From positions 1 to 64,000 of the forward strand of contig CAKKTE020000510.1 of NCBI GenBank assembly GCA_920105625.2: a stretch of DNA of 64,000 nucleotides, written 5' to 3'. The first letter of the stretch is position 1. The number at the start of each line of letters is the position of its first letter. This DNA comes from Clusia tigrina (Eukaryota; Arthropoda; Insecta; Diptera; Clusiidae). Below, in pieces: positions 38,458-50,199 of the stretch. Made by a program: the position numbers and the translations under genes. Under the pieces are notes generated by a model. It worked only from the letters and a program-made list of their open reading frames with translations. It had not been told where the DNA came from and did not search any database.

Positions 38458-40727
38458 AAAAGTTTGAATGTTGCAAACTGTGATAGGTAGAGGACATACC
38501 GTACAGAAGTTAGGGCCATTTGAAGTTTCATCAGTGTTTGATTTGGGACTCACGGGGTAGCATAACTATGAGCGATAGCTTAAATTGATTAGAGGCACGA
38601 GTATTTTATTGTCCAAAAATTTCAAAATTTTATTACTCTCCAGTAAACAGTTACAAGCATTTGAATGTTGCAAACTTTGATAGGTGTAGGGCGCACTGTA
38701 TAGAAGTTTGGGCCATTTGAAGTTTTAGCAGTGTTTCATTTGGGACTCAAGGGTAGTATACCTATGAGCGATAATTTAAATTGATAAGAGGCTCGAGTAC
38801 TTTATTGTCACAAAATTTCAACGTTTTATGACACTCTAGTAAAAAGTTACAAGCATGTGATTGTTGGAAACTTTGATAGGTATAGGACGCACCGTACACA
38901 AGTAAAGGCCATTTAAAGTTTTGTCAGTGTTTGATTTGGGACTCAAGGGTAGCATAGCTATGAGGGATACCTTAATTTGTTAAGAGGCTCGATTTTATTA
39001 CGCTCCAGTAAAAAGTTACAAGCATTTGAATGTTGCAAACTTTGATAGGTGTAGGGCGCACCGTATATAAATTAGGGCCATTTGAAGTTTTAGCAGTGTT
39101 TCATTTGGGACTCAAGGGTAGCATAGCTATGAGCGATAGCTTAAATTGATAAGAGGCTCGAGTACTTTATTGTCAAAAAATTTAAAGGTTTTATGACGCT
39201 CCAGTAAAAAGTTACAAGCATTTGAATTTTGCAAACTTTGATAGGTGTAGGATGCACTGTATAGAATTTAGGGCCATTTGAAGATTTATCAGTTTTTGAT
39301 TTGGGACTCAGGGGCAGCATAACTATGAGCGACAGCTTAAATTTATAAGAGGCTCGAGTACTTTATTGTCACAAAATTTCAAGATTTTATTACGCTCCAG
39401 TAAAAAGTTACAAGCATTTGAATGTTGCAAACTTTGATTGGTGTAGGGCGCACCGTATAGAAGTTAGGGCCATTTGAAGTTTTAGCAGAGTCTCATTTGG
39501 GACTCAAGGGTAGCATACCTATGAGCGATAGCTTAAAATGATAAGAGGCTACAGTACTTTATTGTCACATAATTTCAAGGTTTTATGACACTCTAGTAAA
39601 AAGTTACAAGCATTTGATTGTTGAAAACTTTGATAGGTATAGGACGCACCGTACACAAGTAAGGCCCATTTAAAGTTTTATCAGTGTTTGATTTGGGACT
39701 CAAGGGTAACATAGCTTTGAGGGATACCTTATTTTGTTAAGAGGCTCGATTTTATGACGCTCTAGTAAAAAGTTACAAGCATTTGAATGTTGCAAACTTT
39801 GAAAGGTGTAGGATGCACTGTATAGAAGTTAGGGCCATTTGAAGATTTATCAGTGTTTGATTTGGGACTCAGGGGTAGCATAACTATGAGCGATAGCTTA
39901 AATTTATAAGAGGCTCGGGTACTTTATTTTCACAAAATTTCAAGATTTTATTACGCTCCAGTAAAAAGTTACAAGCATTTAAATGTTGCAAACTTTGATA
40001 TGTGTAGGATGCACCGTATAGAAGTTAGGGCCATTTGAAATTTTAACAGTGTTTCATTTGGGACTCATGGGTAGCATAACTATGAGCGATAGCTTAAATT
40101 GATAAGAGGCTCGAGTACTTTATTGCCACAAAATTTCAAGATTTTATTACGGGCCAGTAAAAAGTTACAAGCATTTGAATGTTTCAAACTTTGATAGGTA
40201 AAGGAGACACCGTATAGAAGTTAGGGGCATTTGAAGTTTTATCAGTTTTTTATTTTGGAGTCAAGGGTAGGATAGTTATGAGCGATAGCTGAAATTGACA
40301 AGAGGCTCAAGTACTTTATTGTCACAAAATTTCAAGATTTTTTGATACTCCAGTAAAAAGTTACAAGCATTTGAATGTTGCAAACTTTCATAGGTAAAGG
40401 AGGCACCGTATAGAAGTTAGGGCCATTTGAAGTTTTATCAGTGTTTGATTTGGGACTCAGGGGTAGCATAACTATGAGCGATAGCTTAAATTTATAAGAG
40501 GCTCGAGTACTTTATTGTCACAAAATTTCAAGATTTTATTACGCTCCAGTAAAAAGTTACAAGCATTCGAATATTTCAAACTTTGACAGGTAAAGGAGGC
40601 ACCGTATAGAAGTTAGGGGCATTTGAAGTTTTATCAGTATTTTATTTTGGAGTCAAGTCGAGTAGTTTATTGTCACAAAATTGCAAGGTTTTATGACGCT
40701 ACAGTAAAAACTTACAAGCATTTGAAT
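38458..40727 (+). repeat. Multimer, right copy with a two-monomer deletion
   Basis: This is the partner of 33,600-36,255. Near 39,415 the offset to the left copy drops from about 4,857 to 4,473, so a block of about two monomers was lost, in phase, probably by unequal exchange between monomers. Beyond about 40,727 it switches to a segment related to 37,508 onward. Scattered substitutions separate the copies, so this pair looks older than the 2,762-bp duplication farther right. Confidence 0.8.
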
Positions 40728-43700
40728 GTTGCAAACTTTGATAGGTGTAGGATGCACTGTATAGAATTTAGGGCCATTTGAACATTTATCAGTGTTTGAT
40801 TTGGGACTCAGGGGTAGCATAACTATGAGCGACAGCTTAAATTTATAAGAGGCTCGAGTACTTTATTGTCACAAAATTTCAAGATTTTATTACGCTCCAG
40901 TAAAAACTTACAAGCATTTAAATGTTGCAAATTTTGATATGTGTAAGACGCACCGTATAGAAGTTTGGGCCATTTGAAGTTTTAGCAGTGTTTCATTTGG
41001 GACTCAAGGGTAGCATAACTATGAGCGATAGCTTAAATTGATAAGAGGTTCGAGTACTTTATTGTCACAAAATTTCAAGATTTTAATACGCTCCGGTAAA
41101 AAGTTACAAGCATCTGAATGTTGCAAATTTTGATAGGTAAAGGAGGCACCGTATAGAAGTTAGGGGCATTTGAAGTTTTATCAGTAATTTATTTTGGAGT
41201 CCAGGGTAGGATAGTTATGAGCGACAGCTTAAATTGACAAGAGGCTCAAGTACTTTATTGTCATAAAATATCAAGATTTTTTGACGCTCCAGTAAAAAGT
41301 TACAAGCAATTGAATGTTGCAAACGTTGATAAGTGTAGGACGTACCGTACAGAAGTTAGGGCCATTTGAAGTTTTATCAGTGTTTGATTTGGGACTCAAA
41401 GGTAGCATAGCTATGAGCGATAACTTAAATTGACTAGAGGCTCGAGTACTTTATTGTCACAAAATTTCAAGATTTTACTACGCTCCAGTAAAAGGTTACA
41501 AGCATTTGATTGTTGCAAACTTTGATAGGTGTAGAAAGCACCGTATAGAAGTTAGGGCCATTTGAAATTTTATCAGTATTTTATTTTTGAGTCAAGGGTA
41601 GGATAGTTATGAGCGATAGCTTAAATTGACAAGAGGCTCGAGTACTTTATTGTCACAAAATTTCCAGATTTTTTGACGCTCCAGTAAAAAGTTTGAATGT
41701 TGCAAACTGTGATAGGTGTAGGACGTACCGTATAGAAGTTAGGCCATTTGAAGTTTCATCAGTGTTTGATTTGGGACTCACGGGGTAGCATAACTATGAG
41801 CGATAGCGTAAATTGATTAGAGGCACGAGTACTTTATTGTCCAAAAATTTCAAAATTTTATTACTCTCCAGTAAAAAATTACAAGCATTTGAATGTTGCA
41901 AACTTTGATAGGTGTAGGGCGCACTGTATAGAAGTTAGGGCCATTTGAAGTTTTAGCAGTGTTTCATTTGGGACTCAAGGGTAGCATACCTAAGAGCGAT
42001 AGTTTAAATTGATAAGAGGCTCGAGTACTTTATTGTCACAAAATTTCAACGTTTTATGACACACTAGTAAAAAGTTACAAGCATGTGATTGTTGGAAACT
42101 TTGATAAGAAGTAAGGGCCATTTGAAGTTTTATCAGTCTTTGATTTGGGACTCAAGGGTAGCATAGCTATGAGGGATACCTTAATTTGTTAAGAGGCTTG
42201 ATTTTATTACGCTCCAGTAAAAAGTTACAAGCATTTGAATATTGCTAACTTTGATAGGTGTAGGACACACCCTATAGAAGTTAGGGCCATTTGCAGTTTT
42301 AGCTGTGTTTCATTTGGGACTCAAGGATAGCATAACTATGAGCGATAGCTTAAATTGATTAGAGGCATTAGCACTTTATTGTCAAAAAATTTCAAAATTT
42401 TATCACTGTCCAGTAAAAAGTTACAAGCATTTGAATGTTGCAAACTTTGATAGGTGTAGGGCGCACCGTATAGAAATTAGGGCCATTTGAAGTTTTAGCA
42501 GTGTTTCATTTGGGACTCAAGGGTAGCATAGCTATGAGCGATAGCTTAAATTGATAAGAGGCTCGAGTACTTTATTGTCAGAAAATTTCAAGGTTTTATG
42601 ACGCTCCAGTAAAAAGATACAAGCATTTCAATGTTGCAAACTTTGATAGGTGTAGGATGCACTGAATAAAATTAGGGCCATTTGAAGATTTATCAGTGTT
42701 CGATTTGAGACTCAGGGGTAGCATAACTATGAGCGACAGCTTAAATTTATAAGAGGCTCGAGTACTTTATTGTCACAAAATTTCAAGATTTTGTTATGCT
42801 CCAGTAAAAAGTTACAAGCATTTAAATGTTGCAAACTTTGATGTGTAGGACGCACCGTATAGAAGTTTGGGCCATTGAAGTTTTAGCAGTGTTTCATTTG
42901 GGACTCAAGGGTAGCATAGCTATGAGCGATAGCTTAAATTGATAAGAGGCTCGAGTACTTTATTGTCACAAAATTTCAAGGTTTTATGACGCTCCAGTAA
43001 AAAGTTACAAGCATTTGAATGTTGCAAACTTTGATAGGTGTAGGGCGCACCGTATAGAAATTAGGGCCATTTGAAGTTTTAGCAGTGTTTCATTTGGGAC
43101 TCAAGGGTAGCATAGCTATGAGCGATAGCTTAAATTGATAAGAGGCTCGAGTACTTTATTGTCACAAAATTTTAAGGTTTTATGACGCTCCAGTGAAAAG
43201 TTACAAGCATTTGAATGTTGCAAACTTTGATAGGTGTAGGATGCACTGTATAGAATTAAGGGCCATTTGAAGATTTATCAGTGTTTGATTTGGGACTCAG
43301 GGGTAGCATAACTATGAGCGACAGCTTTAATTTATAAGAGGCTCGAGTACTTTATTGTCACAAAATTTCAAGATTTTATTACGCTCCAGTAAAAAGTTAC
43401 AAGCATTTAAATGTTGCAAACTTTGATATGTGTAGGACACACCGTATAGAAGTTTGGGCCATCTGAAGTTTTATCAGTGTTTGATTTGGGACTCAAAGGT
43501 AGCATAGCTATGAGCGATAACTTAAATTGACAAGAATCTCGACTACTTTATTGTCAGAAAATTTCAAGATTTTATTACGCTCCAGTAAAAAGTTACAAGC
43601 ATTTGATTGTTGCAAACTTTGATAGGTGTAGAACGCACCGTATAGAAGTTAGGGCCATTTGAAGTTTTATCAGTATTTTATTTTTGAGTCAAGGGTAGGA

Positions 43701-45393
43701 TAGTTATGAGCGATAGCTTAAATTGACAAGAGGCTCGAGTACTTTATTGTCACAAAATTTCCAGATTTTTTGACGCTCCAGTAAAAACTTTGCAAACTTT
43801 GATAGGTGTAGGATGCACTGTATAGAATTAAGGGCCATTTGAAGATTTATCAGTGTTTGATTTGGGACTCAGGGGTAGCATAACTATGAGCGATAGCTTA
43901 AATTTATAAGAGGCTCGAGTACTTTATTGTCACAAAATTTCAAGATTTTATTACGCTCCAGTAAAAAGCTACAAGCATCTGAATGTTGCAAACTTTGATA
44001 GGTAAAGGAGGCACCGTATAGAAGTTAGGGGCATTCGAAGTTTTATCAGTATTTTATTTTGGAGTCCAGGGTAGGATAGTTATGAGCGATAGCTTAAATT
44101 GACAAGAGGCTCAAGTACTTTATTGTCATAAAATATCAAGATTTTTTGACGCTCCAGTAAAAAGTTACAAGCAATTGAATGTTGGAAACGTTGATATGTG
44201 TAGGACGTACCGTACAGAAGTTAGGGCCATTTGAAGTTTTATCAGTGTTTGATTTGGGACTCAAAGGTAGCATAGCTATGAGCGATAACTTAAATTGACT
44301 AGAGGCTCGAGTACTTTATTGTCACAAAATTTCAAGATTTTACTACGCTCCAGTAAAAGGTTACAAGCATTTGATTGTTGCAAACTTTGATAGGTGTAGA
44401 AAGCACCGTATAGAAGTTAGGGCCATTTGAAGTTTTATCAGTATTTTATTTTTGAGTCAAGGGTAGGATAGTTATGAGCGATAGCTTAAATTGACAAGAG
44501 GCTCGAGTACTTTATTGTCACAAAATTTCCAGATTTTTTGACGCTCCAGTAAAAAGTTTGAATATTGCAAACTGTGATAGGTGTAGGACGTACCGTATAG
44601 AAGTTAGGGCCATTTGAAGTTTCATCAGTGTTTGATTTGGGACTCACGGGGTAGCATAACTATGAGCGATAGCGTAAATTGATTAGAGGCACGAGTACTT
44701 TATTGTCCAAAAATTTCAAAATTTTATTACTCTCCAGTAAAAAATTACTAGCATTTGAATGTTGCAAACTTTGATAGGTGTAGGGCGCACTGTATAGAAG
44801 TTAGGGCCATTTGAAGTTTTAGCAGTGTTTCATTTGGGACTCAAGGGTAGCATACCTAAGAGCGATAGTTTAAATTGATAAGAGGCTCGAGTACTGTATT
44901 GTCACAAAATTTCAACGTTTTATGACACTCTAGTAAAAAGTTACAAGCATGTGATTGTTCGAAACTTTGATAAGAAGTAAGGGCCATTTGAAGTTTTATC
45001 AGTCTTTGATTTGGGACTCAAGGGTAGCATAGCTATGAGGGATACCTTAATTTGTTAAGAGGCTTGATTTTATTACGCTCCAGTAAAAAGTTACAAGCAT
45101 TTGAATATTGCTAACTTTGATAGGTGTAGGACACACCCTATAGAAGTTAGGGCCATTTGCAGTTTTAGCAGTGTTTGATTTGGGACTCACGGGGTAGCAT
45201 TACTATGAGCGATAGCTTAAATTGATTAGAGGCACGAGTACTTTATTGTCCAAAAATGTCAAAATTTTATTACTCTCCAGTAAAAAGTTACAAGCATTTG
45301 AATGTTGCAAACTTTGATAGGTGTAGGGCGCACCGTATATGAGTTAGGGCCATTTGAAGTTTTAGCAGAGTTTCATTTGGGACTCAAGGGTAG

Positions 45394-45413
45394 CATAGCT
45401 ATGAGCGATAGCT
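45394..45413. other. Overlapping dyads in the monomer (representative copy)
   Basis: In the common monomer form, catagctatg is a perfect 10-bp palindrome. It overlaps a second dyad, agctat-gagcg-atagct, with 6-bp arms and a 5-base spacer. The same arrangement occurs in many forward copies, while others read cataactatg or catacctatg, which weakens the first palindrome. Dyad-rich satellites have been discussed as candidates for cruciform formation at centromeres that lack CENP-B boxes; any such role here is inference. Confidence 0.6.
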
Positions 45414-47437
45414 TAAATTGATAAGACGCTCCAGTACTTTATTGTCACATAATTTCAAGGTTTTTTGACACTCTAGTAAAAAGTTACAAGCAATTGGTTG
45501 TTGGAAACTTTGATAGGTATAGGACGCACCGTACACAAGTAAGGGCCATTTGAAGTTTTATCAGTGTTTGATTTGGGACTCAAGGGTAGCATAGCTTTGA
45601 GGGATACCTTATTTTGTTAAGAGGCTCGATTTTTTGACCCTCCAGTAGAAAGTTATAAGCATTTGAATGTTGCAAACTTTGATAGGTGTAGGATGCACTG
45701 TATAGAATTTAGGGCCATTTGAAGATGTATCAGTGTTTGATTTGGGACTCAGGGGTAGCATACCTATGAGCGATAGCTTAAATTTATAAGAGGCTCGAGT
45801 ACTTTATTGTCACAAAATTTCAAGATTTTATTACGCTCCAGTAAAAAGTTACAAGCATTTAAATGTTGCAAACTTTGATATGTGTAGGAAGCACCGTATA
45901 GAAGTTAGGGCCATTTGAAGTTTTAGCAGTGTTTCATTTGGGACTCAAGGGTAGCATAACTATGACCGATAGCTTAAATTGATAAGAGGCTCGAGTACTT
46001 TATTGTCACAAAATTTCAAGATTTTATTACGCTCCAGTAAAAATTACAAGCATTTGATTGTTGCAAACTTTGATAGGTGTAGAACGCACCGTATAGAAGT
46101 TAGGGCCATTTGAAGTTTTATCAGTATTTTATTTTTGAGTCAAGGGTAGGATAGTTATGAGCGATAGCTTAAATTGACAAGAGGCTCGAGTACTTTATTG
46201 TCACAAAATTTCCAGATTTTTTGACGCTCCAGTAAAAATTTTTAATGTTGCAAACTGTGATAGGTGTAGCACGTACCGTACAGAAGGTAGGGCCATTTGA
46301 AGTTTTATCAGTGTTTGATTTGGGACTCACGGGGTAGCATTACTATGAGCGATAGCTTAAATTGATTAGAGGCACGAGTACTTTATTGTCCAAAAATTTC
46401 AAAATTTTATTACTCTCCAGTAAAAAGTTACAAGCATTTGAATGTTGCAAACTTTGATAGGTGTAGGGCGCACCGATATGAGTTAGGGCCATTTGAAGTT
46501 TTAACAGAGTTTCATTTGGGACTCAAGGGTAGCATAACTATGACCGATAGCTTAAATTGATAAGAGGCTCGAGTACTTTATTGTCACAAAATTTCAAGAT
46601 TTTATTACGCTCCAGTAAAAATTACAAGCATTTGAATGTTGCAAACTTTGATAGGTAAAGGAGGCCCCGTATAGAAGTTAGGGGCATTTGAAGTTTTATC
46701 AGTATTTTATTTTGGAGTCAAGGGTAGGATAGTTATGAGCGATAGCTTAAATTGACAAGAGGCTCGAGTACTTTATTGTCACAAAATTTCCAGATTTTTT
46801 GACGCTCCAGTAAAAAGTTTGAATGTTGCAAACTGTGATAGGTGTAGGACGTACCGTACAGAAGTTAGGGCCATTTGAAGTTTTAGCAGTGCTTGATTTG
46901 GGACTCAGGGGTAGCATAACTATGAGCGATAGCTTAAATTTATAAGAGGCTCGAGTACTTTATTGTCACAAAATTTCAAGATTTTATTACGCTCCAGTAA
47001 AAAGTTACAAGCATTTAAATGTTGCAAACTTTGATATGTGTAGGAAGCACCGTAAAGAAGTTAGGGTCATTTGAAGTTTTAGCAGTGTTTCATTTGGGAC
47101 TCAAGGGTAGCATAGCTATGAGCGATAGCTTAAATTGATAAGAGGGTTGAGTACTTTATTGTCACAAAATTTTAAGGTTTTATGACGCTCCAGTGAAAAG
47201 TTACAAGCATTTGAATGTTGCAAACTTTGATAGGTGTATGATGCACTGTATAGAATTAAGGGCCATTTGAAGATTTATCAGTGTTTGATTTGGGACTCAG
47301 GGGTAGCATAACTATGAGCGACAGCTTTAATTTATAAGAGGCTCGAGTACTTTATTGTCACAAAATTTCAAGATTTTATTACGCTCCAGTAAAAAGTTAC
47401 AAGCATTTAAATGTTGCAAACTTTGATATGTGTAGGA

Positions 47438-50199
47438 CACACCGTATAGAAGTTTGGGCCATCTGAAGTTTTATCAGTGTTTGATTTGGGACTCAAAGGT
47501 AGCATAGCTATGAGCGATAACTTAAATTGACAAGAATCTCGAGTACTTTATTGTCACAAAACTTCAAGATTTTATTACGCTCCAGTAAAAAGTTACAAGC
47601 ATTTGATTGTTGCAAACTTTGATAGGTGTAGAACGCACCGTATAGAAGTTAGGGCCATTTGAAGTTTTATCAGTATTTTATTTTTGAGTCAAGGGTAGGA
47701 TAGTTATGAGCGATAGCTTAAATTGACAAGAGGCTCGAGTACTTTATTGTCACAAAATTTCCAGATTTTTTGACGCTCCAGTAAAAATTTTGAATGTTGC
47801 AAACTGTGATAGGTGTAGCACGTACCGTACAGAAGGTAGGGCCATTTGAAGTTTTATCAGTGTTTGATTTGGGACTCACGGGGTAGCATTACTATGAGCG
47901 ATAGCTTAAATTGATTAGAGGCACGAGTACTTTATTGTCCAAAAATTTCAAAATTTTATTACTCTCCAGTAAAAAGTTACAAGCATTTGAATGTTGCAAA
48001 CTTTGATAGGTGTAGGGCGCACCGATATGAGTTAGGGCCATTTGAAGTTTTAGCAGAGTTTCATTTGGGACTCAAGGGTAGCATACCTATGAGCGATAGC
48101 TTAAATTGATAAGAGGCTCCAGTACTTTATTGTCACATAATTTCAAGGTTTTATGACACTCTAGTAAAAAGTTACAAGCATTTGGTTGTTGGAAACTTTG
48201 ATAGGTATAGGACGCACCGTACACAAGTAAGGGCCATTTGAAGTTTTATCAGTATTTTATTTTGGAGTCAAGGGTAGGATAGTTATGCGCGATAGCTTAA
48301 ATTGACAAGAGGCTCGAGTACTTTATTGTCACGAAATTTCCAAATTTTTTGACGCTCCAGTAAAAAGTTTGAATGTTGCAAACTGTGATAGGTGTAGGAC
48401 GTACCGTACAGAAGTTAGGGCCATTTGAAGTTTTAGCTGTGCTTGATTTGGGACTCAGGGGTAGCATAACTATGAGCGATAGCTTAAATTTATAAGAGGC
48501 TCGAGTACTTTATTGTCACAAAATTTCAAGATTTTATTACGCTCCAGTAAAAAGTTACAAGCATTTAAATGTTGCAAACTTTGATATGTGTAGGAAGCAC
48601 CGTAAAGAAGTTAGGGTCATTTGAAGTTTTAGCAGTGTTTCATTTGGGACTCAAGGGTAGCATAACTATGACCGATAGCTTAAATTGATAAGAGGCTCGA
48701 GTACTTTATTGTCACAAAATTTCAAGATTTTATTACTCTCCAGTAAAAAGTTACAAGCATTTGATTGTTGCAAACTTTGATAGGTGTAGAACGCACCGTA
48801 TACAAGTTAGGGCCATTTGAAGTTTTAACAGTGTTTCATTTGGGACTCAAGGGTAGCATAACTATGAGCGATAGCTTAAATTGATAAGAGGCTCGAGTAC
48901 TTTATTGCCACAAAATTTCAAGATTTTATTACGCTATGAGGGATAACTTTAATTGACTAGAAGCACGATTATTTTATTCTCATAAAATTTCAAGTTTTTA
49001 TAAGGCTCCAGTAAAAAGTTACAAGCATTTGATTGTTGCAAACTTTGATAGGTGTAGAACGCACCGTATAGAAGTTAGGGCCATTTGAAGATTTATCAGT
49101 ATTTTATTTTGGAGGCAAGGGAAGCATAGCTATGAGCGATAGCTTAAATTGAAAAGAGGCTCGAATACTTTATTGTCAGAAAATTTCAAGGTGTTATGAC
49201 GCTCCAGTAAAAAGTTTGAATGTTGCAAACTGTGATAGGTGTAGGACGTACCGTACAGAAGTTAGGGCCATTTCAAGTTTTAGCAGTGTTTGATTTGTGA
49301 CTCATGGGTAGCATAACTATGAGCGATAGCTTAAATTTATAAGAGGCTCGAGTACTTTATTGTCACAAAATTTCAAGATTTTATTACGCTCCAGTAAAAA
49401 GTTACAAGCATTTGATTGTTGCAAACTTTGATAGGTAAAGGAGGCACCGTATAGAAGTTAGGGGCATTTGAAGTTTTATCAGTATTTTATTTTGGAGTCA
49501 ACGGTACGATAGTTATGAGCGATAGCTTAAATTGACAAGAGGGTCAAGTACTTTATTGTCACAAAATTTCCAGATTTTTTGATGCTCCAGTAAAAAGTTA
49601 CAAGCATTTGAATGTTGCAAACTTTGATAGGCAAAGGAGACACCGTATAGAAGTTAGGGCCATTTGAAATTTTATCAGTGTTTGATTTGGGAATCAGGGG
49701 TAGCATAACTATGAGCGATAGCTTAAATTTATAAGAGGCTCGAGTACTTTATTGTCACATAATTTCAAGGTTTTATGACACTCTAGTAAAAAGTTATAAG
49801 CATTTGATTGTTGGAAACTTTGAGAGGTATAGGACGCACCGTACACAAGTAAGGGCCATTTGAAGTTTTATCAGTGTTTGATTTGGGACTCAAGGGTAGC
49901 ATAGCTTTGAGGGATACCTTATTTTGTTAAGAGGCTCGATTTTATGACGCTCCAGTAAAAAGTTATAAGCATTTGAATGTTGCAAACTTTGATAGGTGTA
50001 GGATGCACTGTATAGAATTTAGGGCCATTTGAAGATTTATCAGTTTTTGATTTGGGACTCAGGGGTAGCATACCTATGAGTGATAGCTTAAATTTATAAG
50101 AGGCTCGCGTACTTTATTGTCACAAAATTTCAAGATTTTATTACGCTCCAGTAAAAAGTTACAAGCATTTAAATGTTGCAAACTTTGATATGTGTAGGA
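47438..50199 (+). repeat. 2,762-bp multimer, copy 1
   Basis: First copy of a 14-monomer unit repeated in tandem with a constant offset of 2,762 bp. Anchors: gggccatctgaag at about 47,456 and 50,218; gttatgcgcgatag at 48,282 and 51,044; aggcaccgtatag at 49,442 and 52,204. I saw only scattered differences, for example gcacgattatttta near 48,963 against gcacgagtatttta near 51,725, and tgtgactcatggg near 49,297 against tgggactcagggg. The unit includes a fused monomer near 48,937 where ttattacgct runs into atgagggataac. Homology extends slightly left of this phase, to about 47,341. Confidence 0.93.

Larger units (their letters stand above)
28400..47430 (+). repeat. Zone 3: diverged, interleaved multimers
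   Basis: This zone is still pure satellite but built from partly deleted copies at several offsets. Examples: about 26,600-26,960 matches about 29,290-29,650 (offset 2,690); about 31,860-32,500 matches about 36,890-37,530 (offset 5,026); 36,470-37,050 matches 37,517-38,100 (offset about 1,047); 37,508-38,880 matches 40,737-42,109 (offset 3,229); about 41,110-42,290 matches 43,976-45,156 (offset 2,865-2,866); about 43,140-43,780 matches 47,140-47,780 (offset 4,000). The 9-bp-deleted monomer with gcaaactgtgatagg is common here, and so is the gactcacggggtagc form. Confidence 0.85.
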
